Part shown: piece after piece, positions 1 to 12,700 of the stretch | Numbering within the stretch: position 1 is the stretch's first letter | How the letters are laid out: each line of letters starts with the position of its first letter | Source: Marthasterias glacialis | Lineage: Eukaryota; Echinodermata; Asteroidea; Forcipulatida; Asteriidae | Length of the DNA: 64,000 bases | Direction of reading: 5' to 3' | NCBI GenBank assembly: GCA_911728455.2 | Contig: OU452231.1 | Location: 19,363,838-19,427,837 of the forward strand | Notes under the pieces: generated by a model | Databases searched by the model: none | Seen by the model: the letters and a program-made list of their open reading frames with translations, nothing else | Told to the model about the DNA's origin: nothing | Position numbers and translations under genes: made by a program

Positions 1-752
1 ATACGTATACCACTCGAAAACCACTCCTGAGATCAAGAACAACAGAGAGGAAATGGAAGAAAAACCATCCGAGCTTTTGAAAAAAAAATCAAAAATTATG
101 GAAATTCTACATGACGAGAATAAACTAGGTTTTGAGGCAATGCATGGTGAGGTGTCAATGTATATTTGGTTTGCGGTAACACCATGTGATTATATCTACT
201 TTGCTATATACAGTAGATTGTTCTTGTGAGAACTTGTCCAGTTATTATTCTACTACTGTGGAGTAGATTTCGGAATTCGGAGGGACGACTTAGTTCTAAA
301 AAGAACTGTCCTGCTTATAAAGTACTAACTGGGGAGAGTAACTATCATGGCATCATAATGACTCTCAGTTTCAGGGCTTTATTTCAGAACTTTGTGCTTA
401 CGACACCCTGTAAAGTGTGTATTTCTACAGGCCGTAAGTACAGAATTCAACAGTAAACAGCCGTCGATTATTATTATTAGGCCAAGCATTTCAACATACA
501 TATAAAGAATATGAGAAATCAATGCACACAAACAATGAAAACCTTATGAAAAGTAGTACAATTGTAAACCAAGAATCAGTAAAGAAAAGTAAATGCAATA
601 AAACAGTTTTGGATCAAGGAGAGAAGACAAAACACTGAAATGAGACCACATTCTAAAGATGGCCAAGATTAAATTTCAGGAATTGATTGGCCTGATGTTT
701 TTGTTGGTCCAACTAGTCTAGTCATGATAGAGCTTTGAGGGTTTGTACTCAC

Positions 753-3700
753 CAGGCTTTCATGTAGATTAGCTAGAAGCTTAAGGGATGGTATATCACA
801 CAGCACCTCATGACCCTGGAGAAGTTTATCCCCAAGATTGGTCACCAGAAGCTCCGACTCCTGCCACCATGAGAGGGAAATAATACAACATGACTGGCTA
901 ATGGGCTTTATCAAATCAAGTACATCATGCTGGGAAATTTGAATCTTGTTTTTATCATTAACCCTCCAACTTCCGGTAATATTTTCCAGTGAGTTGATCT
1001 GAAACTAATCAACTGTACAGGTTGTATATGGTGGTACAACTGTGCACAAACTAAATTGTGTACAGATGTGTACTGTGTAGACTCATTCTCAACGTGATAC
1101 CATATCACAGGCTAGAGTAGCTTATATATGATTTAAAACCACACTGGATGATATTGAATGGTCAGACAGTAGGAGGGTTGACTGTGTACTGTGTAGATCC
1201 ATTCACTACATGATATCATATTGCAGGCTGGCATAGTTTATCTATCATTCAAACCACAGTAAGTGATATTGAATGGTCAGACAGTACGAGGGTTGACTGT
1301 GTACTGTGTAGATCCATTCACTACATGATATCACATTGCAGGCCTGCATAGTTTATCTATCACTCAAACCACAGTGAATAATATTGAATGGTCAGAGAGT
1401 AGGAGGATTAAGTTCACTAGTTATAGTCTGTCTTTGGTTTTTTAAATTCTTTTTTCTAAAGATGAAAGAAGGATCCTCAAAAAGACATTCTGCTTGATAT
1501 TTAGGGCAGAATAAATGCAAAATTAAACAAGCAGTAACTTAGGGTTAAACCTCAAGTAACTCAATGTTTTCCAAGATTCAATGTGGCTACACAAGATTCA
1601 ACCCCGAGTTATGGCTTGTTTATTCTGACATTCCACCCTTACCTTTGCATTTCTCTCCCTAATGTCTTCAATAGTCTCCAGCACGGCACTGTCTTTACCA
1701 TCCTTGCCTTGCTTGCTAAGCACCTGTAGGTTTGCCCAGTTAGGCAGCAATCTCAGACACTGGTTTATATCCTCATCCTTGACCCAGCTGGCACTCACGA
1801 TGCGTTTATCTTCCGACTCTGGCTGTACCAAACCTTGATAACAAAGAAAGATAACTTCAACGTGAGAAAAAACACAAACGCACAAAATTTCAATGGCCTG
1901 ATGTTTGGACCCTAAAATAGGCCGACACGAATACTCTCTCGTGAAGGAATGATCCATCATGGGAAAGATCCGATCTTTCTCTTTCTAAAAACAGAAAGCT
2001 TGGGTATGGAGGGTGAACATGGACAAAACTAAAGCTTTATAATGAACGGCCTTTGTTCTTAGGCTTGAGTACTTTTTTGTGTGTAAGCTTGGGCGACTGA
2101 AGTCACCATTGGTAAAGAAGCGGAAGTATGAGTGCAGTGGACAAAAGTCGCCTATGGTAAGGGAGAGGGGGTATGAGTGCAGTCGACAAAAGGCCCCAAT
2201 GGTAAAAAAGAGGGGTATAAGTGCAGTCGATAGAAGTCGCCTGTGTTAAGGAAAGGATTACGGCAGGATTGAAGCATTGTTCACCTCTGTATATGGCATA
2301 ACATGTGTCCTTGTACTCTTGCAAGATGTTACAGATCATATTCAGGAATTGATCAGCGTAGGTTGGCAGGTCCATCATGAGTTGTCGAAGATCTGAGATG
2401 GCTCGGTCAATGATGACCGTGCTGTTGAGGAGAGGGCGGGGTGCGCTGACGGACTTCTGGGTTACGCTGTCCACTAGGGACTTCAGGGCATCGTTGCCTG
2501 GAGACAAGGAAAGGAAAGAAAGCATATGGTGTAAACTTTTGACCACTCTGAAACCAGGCCCAATTTCATAAAGGTGCTTAAGCACAAAACAATTTTGCTT
2601 ACCATAATAAGGTTAACAGCCAAACTACCATTCAACAGTTTCAATTATTGACTGGTTTCCTGCTAATGTTTGCTTGGCTGTTAAGCTAAATTTTCTGCTT
2701 AAGCAGCTCTATGAAATTGGGCCTTGATAATGAAGGCTTTTAACATGGAATCAGTACTGCATGTACACAGCCAAACTAAACATGCTAAGCATGAGACACA
2801 GACAAACCCATCTCATCAGGGCCCAGTTTCATAGAGCTGCTTAAGCAGAAAATATTGCATCAAATTATTCTGCTAAGTAAAAATAAGCAGGATACCAGTT
2901 GGAGATTATGAAAGTCAGATGGTATTTTGACTGGTAACCTTATTTTGGTAAGCATAAATTTTCTGCTTAAGCAGCTCTATGAAATTGGGCCCTGGCGTCA
3001 ATTTTATAAATCCTGTAAGCAGACATTTTCAAGAAAATCTATTTCATACATACTAATATAAACTTAAAAGCGCAAGGCACGCTAACTTGCTGGTCTTTTA
3101 AAGAGGCTAGTGACGCAACAATGCAAATCAATAGACCGATCTATTAAGCCCCGCCCCCTTTACATGTTAACCAATCACATACAGCCTTGGCTACGCCCAA
3201 AAAAGTCTGACACTATAAAATTCTGTTGGAATATGTAAACATGCGTGCACGCATAACAGTGTGCACGTTCATGTCGTGCAGTGTGGCATTGCAGAGACGC
3301 ACAATGCTGTGATTGGTCAATGTGTTTAGGGGGAGGGGCTTAATGGATCGGTCTATTGTGAGATGAAACCCACAGGCTTAAATCAAGTCTAGTTCTAGCT
3401 TTACCTTTAGTCGCAGTGTGCAGGTTGGTTTCAATTTCAGACAATAAGTGACCAAGGAAGATGTCCTTGACGTAATCACTGATGAACTCATGAAGTGTAC
3501 AATGACGTCTGCAAGAAATCGTTTCAATACTTTACATAAAATAACATTTTGGAGCAAAATACTTTTTGCTATTGCAATTTTTCAATTAATAATGTATCTG
3601 ATTTTTAATATTGATTTTAAGGAATACATCTTGAAGTATCAACCTTGAAAATAATCATAGTCACAGTGCCCAATTTCCCCCCATCCAAACACTCAATTTG

Positions 3701-6700
3701 TCCCTACTTCCCACACTGCCCAATACGATTCATTTCTTTCACCCCAATCCACTTCCAGATGAAATGCCTTTCTTGGTCTTATCTCAATATGCTGCCAGAC
3801 GACACGGGTGAAGGTCAAGAAGTTGATCCTTGCTCTGAAGTGTTCCCCCCTCTGCCAAGTTTGTCCAATTTTTCCCTAACCAATTCAAGGATAAGATTGA
3901 GACGTTTCTCTCAGTCTTACCCGTCAGGCCAGCTTATTGCCATCTCATTGAAGACACGGGTGATCTTCACAGATTAACCCTTGCTCTTAAAGAGTTCACT
4001 CTCTGCAAAGTTTGTCCACTTCTTAAGTACGCACCTCTTATCCCCTTCCTTCCCCTTTAATCAAAATGTTCTGATCTTACCCATCAGGCAAGCTCATCGC
4101 AATCTCAATGTCCTTGATGAAGCTGTTAAGCGGCTTGAAGATGAGGGTGATGTTCTTGACGCTGGGTTTACAGACCATCGGAGCTTCCTCCCCTTCCTTC
4201 TCGTCCTCGGTCTGGAATGTTCCATCCTGAAAATGGGGTGGAAATTACAATGCTTTAGCCATTACCTCCCTTGACATTTTGGGCTTAGGAATCTGACTGG
4301 ATCCTTTCCGGACAACCAAAGCTGTGGACAGGATTGGTATTCCTAGCCCCATGCCCAACATTTAAATCCATCCAGCCTTCTACATGTGATCTCAATGTTG
4401 AAATCCATCCAGCATTCTACATGTGATCTCAATGAACATGAATTACACTAATGCCGTGTCTGAATCGATGGCTTCCGTAGTGGCTACGGCCGGATTGCCA
4501 AAAACGCCTACTCTTCAATGTTGTCATTGCATGCAGCCAGCAGCCACAGCTGTAGCCAAAGCCACTTGATTCAGAGACGGTCTGAACTACTGCATTCACC
4601 TATATATGACCTCATACCTACTAAACCTTGTTTGATCTAGTAACATGCTAATATAAAGTTTAACTAGTTATGATAGTTAGAAAACTGATTGATTAGCAGT
4701 TTGACTGTGGTTAAATTAGTCATGATATGATTATGATAACTATGTTACCATGCACCATCACCTGTTCTCTGCAAGCTACCTTGAGTTGAACCTACAGAGA
4801 GTTATAACCCTAAAACAGGTTTTCCCTCAAGCTGTACCTCCCGTGAATATAAATAATTTAAAGAAGAAAGTAATTCAAAGTTTGTTCTGAAGGATAAATG
4901 TGATATATTAACCCTTACATTTCCAATTCCTTCTAAATCCAATTGCCAAAGTGAAGGCATTTGAAGGAGTTGGGTCCTCAGGCCCCAAACAACCAGCGCT
5001 TATCATAGGATCAGGCATTCCAAGAATGTCTCAAGTCTGAGCAACTTGGTGTGGTGTGACATAGGAGAAGAGGATATTGGTGGAATTGGGTTACGTGCTA
5101 GCCAAACTGCCTAGTCTGTAAGGGTTAAAGAGGGGCTGTTAAGGTCAAATTCAGTTTTGTTATTCACTCATTTTTCAATAGATAGAGTCCTCGTGTAAGT
5201 GGAAAAACAGTCACAAATCTCCAACATCACGTTAAAATAGTTAAAATGTCATTGCATTAGATACCTTCCCAGTGCGACTTTCGTCAATATCCAACAATAT
5301 CAAATGACGTCACATGAGATTAGAGACTTGTCATTTAGTTTCCACTTTCATAAGGAAATGAGTGCATCACAAAACTGAATTTGACCCTGGAGTCCCTCTT
5401 TAGGACCGATCAATGAATTAATAGTACATTAAAATAGGAGTTTTCGGGTGACAATTGGTACAAGTAGTTCTTTGATGCAATGTAAGATTATTTATATAGT
5501 AATTGTCCCAAGAATTGGAGACTTTTATCCAGTTTGCACCGGATGACGTGAATACACGCAAATGTTTCCCCTGCCTGGAAATGTATAAAGATGCCATAAT
5601 AACATTTTGGACCACCAGAGCAAAGGTCGCCCAGTCATTCAACTGCGAGCGTGCACAGACCACACACACGCCGTCTAATGCTTCGTTTCACCCACCAAGG
5701 ACAAAAAAAGTCTTGAATATATTGGCATTTTGTGGCCATTGAGAGGTGTTTTTTGTGTAATCCCCGATTACAGACCTTTGTCCTTTTGTTCCAAGAAGGG
5801 GATTACGAGGCATCGAGAGGCTTCCAACATTGTTCATTCATTGTACTTCAGCTCAATGGAGGTAAGTCAGAGTGAGCCGGCAATCGAGCCATTGTTCCGT
5901 GTTTAGTTCCACTCCTATGCCGTAGGTAACGGCCGATGTTTTGAAATTCACGGTGCACCAAACAAATCAGACGACCCTATAAAGAGAATCTCTGTTCTCT
6001 TGGCATTGTCAAGTCAGGGTTTCTTTGTGCCAGCGTTGCCCTCAAAGAAAAAAGATTCCGGCAGTTCCGCCAAAAGAATCCCGCAAGGGGGACGGGACAT
6101 AAAAAAAAAGAATCCCAGTGGCAACTGGTTAAGGCACTAAGTGAAAGCAAACTTATAATATCAGGTCTTTAGCCCTCCTACTCTTGTAAATAGTTGACCA
6201 ACCATATGAAACCATATGCACAGTGTATGCATTTACCACATGATATAATTTTGCAGGCTGCCATAGTTTACAGTCAGCCATTTGAAGTTTGTCAAAAAAG
6301 AGGACAGTGCTGGCACAGACAGTCTTTGATCGTGTTTTTCAATTTTCAATGGCACAGCTGAGAAACCAAAAAAACAAGGAAATCCGCTCATCAGCTGAAG
6401 AATTGCATGCCTGAGTTGATCAAAAACCACAGTGGATGATACTGAATGGTCAGACAGTAGGAGGGTTGACTGTGTATTGCGTATACGCATTCACCACATG
6501 ATATCATATTGCAGGCTGGAATTTTTAAGCCACAGTGAATGATATTGAATGGTCAGACAGTAAGAAGGTTAACTTTTTTAAATGACTCTGAGAATATAAA
6601 AATATAAAATGATAAAAGGTTGTTTTACATTAAGCGTGCTGTACCAAAATCTTCCATTAGTTCTGATACTTGTGTTGAATTAGTATACTACCAAATTGTC

Positions 6701-9700
6701 CTAATTCAAAAAGTGATGCAAAGTGATAAAGGTTAATTTACAATCACCGTCTGGCACATCATCGAAGATGTCACCAAAGTACTTTCAGACTCCCCTGGTT
6801 TTATCGTCCATCTGAGTGAATTGAATCGTAGAAGGACCTCAAATCCAGATCATTTTCTGCTAAGAAGGCTCAATTTTGAAAAGACGCTTGGGGCAGAAAA
6901 CATTTTTTCTTCAGGTAACCAGCTAAAATATAACATGAAATAAGTGTTTTGTAGCTGGTTCACTGCTAAATTTTGCTAAAGAAATTTTTTTCTAAGTATT
7001 TCCCACCCCCCCCAAGTGGCCTCAGGTTTTCAAAATGTTTTGCCCTTCCCTCCTACAATTGATTCAATTCAATCACATACCAAATATGAAACTATTACAA
7101 ACTATAACAGTTACTATTACAAATTCTCTGCTAAAAATAATATCAAACCTTTGCAGTTTCTTTAACCTTTGTTTTGCCAGCCTGTTTAGTTAACAAATTA
7201 AAAGCAAATAATATTGGAAAACAAAACATTAAAAGCAAAGTCATCGTTTGTTAACTTTTCAATAAAAAAAAAATCTGATGTATAACTAAAACAGTTAGTG
7301 ATTATGTTGACATATAACCCTGTTTGAAAACCTTTATCTTTAGACGAAAAAAATAGGATTTGAAACTCTGCATGGTGGAGATACAATCTAGTAAGGCTTG
7401 CAGTAACACCATGCACATCAACAAACCTCTCTCTATGAGTTGTGGTGGTTCTGAAAAGAACCGGTGGTGTTACAACTTAACGTTTCGATCAGTATGATCT
7501 GATTGGTTTCAGGAGAAAGGTGGACTCTGATGCTACAGGCTGTTGAAGACAATCAGAGCGTACTGATCGAAACATCGGGTTCTTAACAAATACAGAGAGA
7601 TTTGTTCATGTACCTTCAGGTACCGCAAACCTCACTAGGTTTATGGGAAAGAAGTTTGCCTCCATGGCAACGTCAATATTCAAAATCTAAAGTACAGATT
7701 ACGCTTCATGTAAATCAAGACAAACTTGACATCCCAAACTTCTGATGAAGGGGATTTCTGGGCCTTTTCTCACCTATCTAAAACTAACCCTGTTGGTAAG
7801 TGATAACGTTTTGGAGCCTGAAGTGCAGTGTAATGAATGTTCATATACTCGTATGCATACCATTCGTTTACATTGCACTTCTGGCTCCAAAACATCATCA
7901 CTTACCAACAGAATTATCTCCATCGTCAACTCTGAACAGATTTCTTCAGTATTCAGACCTCTGGGGTATTTAGTATTCAAGAACTTCCTAGTTTCTCTCC
8001 CAAGAGTAAAAATGACTTACAAATCCGTAGTATTCTTGTTTCTGTTCCCTCATGTAGTTAGTCATGCTGATGGCATGGGAAGACATCTCAAACCTGAACA
8101 GGGGAACCTTTCGGTGCCTGGTGGATTTACGTCTGCTGAAGTACAGTCCAATATCACTAAAAAAAAAGCAAAACAATTACAAGGGTGCGAGTCAATGCTG
8201 ACAATAACATCTGAAACTAGGATCCAAATTTCAGGAGGTATGTTGAAATGATGGCATTTCCACCTTATGTTAACACCCGAGTTATAGATGTCAAGAAGCT
8301 TCTGGGAACAGTATTCTCAATGCTAGAGAAGTAGATCAAAGAGCAGGGTTTCTTTATATCTGAAGAAACGAACAGCTACTCTTGTCACCAGGCAGACATA
8401 AAAATGGTCTGATTTCAGATAAAAGTCTAAATTATCCCTAAAAATATTAATTACAGCACATTTTTAATTCCTCTTTCCCGACTCGGCCTTAATGTGCCCA
8501 TCATTCTCCCTAACAGTGGTCCGCTGGCCTAGACTTGATGCTAATCAGTTTCACTTTACTTGTGGTTTATTACTTGATAACTGAAAAACAATTAAGGGCA
8601 AACCCTGTGTGTAATATTTTCAACTCCCTGCCAGGTAAGCGGAGATGTTAAGGGAAGCAGTAAACTACTTTATGAGTAATAACTGGAAAATATTTTGCAC
8701 ATTTTCTCTCTTCAAAAATGCTAAGTAAATAATTTAAAAAAAGTTCCAGCCAATGTTTGAATTACAACAGTTTTATTTTTTTAGCTCTTTATGATGACCA
8801 GAGAGTAACTTACGTTGGGGCTTCGGTAAAAGCACTAGATGATTGTTGTACAGAGGCTGTCACGTTTCGTACATCCAGGTAGTTACCCAGAAGAACTTGC
8901 AGCTGATGGGTGGGAAAAAGGTTAGGGCTGAATCAACACTTTGACTCCAAAATTTGCTAAAAAAATGCTGGTTTACTTTATTTTATGAAGGTACAAGGGG
9001 TTTATCCTTTAAAGTGATCCTTGAAAGTCTCTTGGTAACTAGTACCCATTATTTCCCCCGATCTCCGAGTGCTTTTTTGCTTTTGTTTATCTGTTGCCTC
9101 ATTCTTTTGCTTTAGTAGATGTTAAAAGTGGTCTCATTTTTCGGGCCCAGCGGATTCTTTCTCAAAGGTGTAGAAGTCACCTGACGTCATCACCCATGTT
9201 AATTCTTGGTTACGCCATTTTAGGAGTCAGTTTCCGTGAGTGTATTTGTGCAGTGTTCATTTTAGGCGACAAGCACGCAGTTAGATTCGCACCATATCTT
9301 TCCATGCAATTTGACTCCCGAAGAGGCAGACCATGGGCAGATTGTACCTGCTGGTGACGTCAGTGCAATAGGTCTCTACTAGCGTAACTGAAGCAGTCAG
9401 ATGGAAAAGTTGCTTTGGAGTGAAAAGCAAGAAGCAGACAGTTTTTTTTTAAATAAGACGTTTGTTATGGTAGCCCTTTGTACTTACAACAGTCTGCACA
9501 TTGGACCAGATGTCACCCATTGTGTACAACTGAACATCACTACTGCCCTGTAAGTTGACAATTAGAAAGATAGGAAGTTCAAATAACACCCTCTACACAA
9601 ATTAGCAAAACCATAAGTTAGTTTTTTCTCAATGCATATTACCTTTCATAACGACATCAATAATAACAATTATAAAAAAATATACATAGCGCCAAAACTC

Positions 9701-12700
9701 GTGAATGCAAGCTCTCAGGCATTTCTCCAAAAAATATTAAGGAAAATCAGAAATTTCCAAGAATAAATAGTTGTGTACAAACTAAAAATTTAGTAAAATA
9801 ATGCAAAACTTTCTATAATTGTAATTGCAAAAAATTGTTAATGGCTTCACATTTCGACCCTAGCAGAGTCTTACTCAAATGCTTCTCTTTTAGCCTTTGA
9901 GAAAGACTCTGCTCGGGTCGAAACGTGAGGCCATTAAATTTTTTTTGCATTTATACAACAGGTCCTTGTGGTTGGTAAGCAGTTTACAACAGCTAATTTA
10001 TTTTTTTAAACTTACCAATCTGAGTTTTTTTATGAAACGGTAACTGATAAATTACCATCTTACAATGACAGCGATGAAATAAATGTGAGTGTTATAGAAA
10101 TGAAACAAACACTCTCAACATTAGCACAAATACAAGTTATAGATTTCCCAGTGTGAGGAGTACTAATGAAACAAACATAACCATGATCGTACCGAGGTTC
10201 TTTGGAGAGACCCAAGCACGCACATGTGCGCCATCGCCACACACTGAAACCTCTCAAAAAGTAGTTCCAAGAGTTCGACCAGAAGCTTGGGCTGGTTGTG
10301 CTGCGTGATGTTTTCACCTCGTTGCTTAGCACTGCAGTCATACAAAAGTTAATTCATTAAAAAATAAATAAATCTCTAGAACCGAAATGCATGTAAAGAT
10401 ATGGTGCACGTCTTATCATGTGCCTGAAATGCTCATCATTTAACACAGGGATATTGACTCCCGAAATGGCACAGCCAAGACTAGTTGTGGTGATGAAGTC
10501 AGGTGAGTTGGGTCAATAACTATTTTTTTTTTGGTCAGGTACAAAAACTGTCTGATTTTGAAATGAGAAATATAGATATCAGCTCACTTTTCAGCAACTT
10601 CCGTTGTGGTCCTCTGTACAATTTTGGAGAGTTCCACTTGGACGCAACGTTTTATGGCCTGGTGGAAAAAACAGAAAGAGAAAATATTTTGTAATTATGA
10701 ACATTTGATTGCATCAACTTCTCAAAAAGTTGTAATTATTATTCAATTTACCATCTTAAGAATCCAACATGTTTACGTCTTATAGCAATTAGGAAACATT
10801 AGTGGAAGATATGTAACATTTACAATATTAACCCTCCTACAATTGGTCACATTTTCCAGGATGTTTGCCAACCATTCAAATTCATTCAACTGCATGGGTT
10901 GTGTAAAGGTGGGGCAGCTGTGCCGGGGGGGGGGGGGGGTAACTGCATACACTTGTGTAACTGTGTAGATGCATTCAACAGATCATATCAATCGAATTGT
11001 AGGCTGGCATAGTTTATCTATCAATCAAAACCACAGTGGATGATATGGAATGGTCAGACACTTAAGCCTAGTTAATTAATGAAATCCTGTAAATTGACTC
11101 GAATGCCCCTTTGCTGGAGACTGGACACATTTCCATCACTAGTGTGGGCTTTACAGATAGGAGAAAGAGCATACCTCAACAGCTTCAGGTATTCTCTTGA
11201 GGAGCGACAGAGACTCTACTAAAATGGCCATGTAATGCTCTGGATTATCCTCTGGTTCATCATTCAGACTCTCTACCACCGGCTTGGTGTCTTCTTCTGT
11301 CCCATCAGGGACGGTCAGCGACACTACAACAAAACAATTGTTAATTTTAGTAAATTTAATGATGTAAACATGTAAATTTAGTGATCAAAATAATCTATTT
11401 GTTTGTGATACCCACTGCTAATATAGGATTTGGGAGTGCCTTTTGTCATCGGGAATCACTCAGTGCTCTAGTGGTTAAGACATCTGCTCTTGTGGGTTCA
11501 AATCCCACCTGAGTAGTCTATGGATTTTTTTATCTACAGGACTTTGAAAGCTCCAATTATAGAGAAAAAACAAAAATATATTTACAGATAAAAATGTACT
11601 CAAATTTGCTTTACACAAACATTAGCAGTCATGATTCTTTTCAGAAAAATACTTTGTTGGGACGCTACTCCTAATTTTCTTTTTACAAAACATAAGGCAA
11701 CTGAAGGTGAGGGCTTTACTGTGGGGAGGAGAGGTGGAAGGGGCTAATAAGAAAGAAGAATTCACAATTGATGCTACGTAAGAAGATCCACGTAATGTCT
11801 CTGCTACTCACAGGAATGTGTTCTGGATGATCTTCGGACTTTAGCAGCTGCAGCCAGCTCCAACAGAGTATGTTTCTTGTTGGCGGCGGGTGCACCCTCC
11901 TGGCCAGAGCTTCGGAATGACCCTCCCCTCGTGAAGGTCACCTGGAAGTTGACTGCCGACTTCTCGTAAAGATGCTGGTTCAACTCCTCAATCAGGACTT
12001 TGTGTAATTGCTGTGAACAAAAAGTAAGAGAGTTACGCATTTGAATTGGAAACGGCCTTGCCTTCTCTTAAAAGACAAAACTCAAGAACTGATGCAGAAA
12101 GCTGGTACTAAATCTAACCTACCTCTTTACGACTTGACATCTCCATCTTGAGCTCGCTGAGCGCTTCTACCCCATTCAAGTCACTCTCCAGTTGAGCCAC
12201 TGTCTTCGTTATCAGCTCTGTAGCATGAAGGTAGTGCTTGCTCTTTAAGTAGCCGTCCAGTTTCTGGGGAACATTCTTGACTTCTTCACTACATGAGAAT
12301 TTAAAATACTAGTTTTAATGGTAACTAGTGATCTCTTGAGATGTGTTAGTTTTGTAAAGAACCAGGTATGAGGGACTAACTCTTGCCATTTTAAACAATA
12401 TGCTCCGTTTTCTCAGGAAAATGTATCAAACAGAACCTCAGCTTTCCTGTAGATGCATTTCTTCATTCAAGGAAAGGCCAAAAGGTGAAAGGTCAGAGGG
12501 TCACTTACATCTGATCCAAAAGTGTCAATACATGCTTCTGTTCCATCCCATCTAGCCAGAGTTTCCTGAGTTCATCTCGGCGGCAGTGAAGCAGATCCTT
12601 GCAAGACAGTAGGTCCGACTTGAGGCTCTTCACCCTCTCACGGGCAAACTTGATACGACTGGAGATGGCGCTGTAGGCTTGGATTGTCTTCGTCAGAGTG

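Noticed and set aside
1-752. A further EXOC4 exon at the left edge
   Set aside because: No segment matched the expected continuation after HESL, so the next exon is taken to lie outside the window.
7745-8251. 168-codon plus-strand open frame
   Set aside because: It overlaps a hairpin repeat and the antisense of EXOC4 exon 12; no family resemblance.
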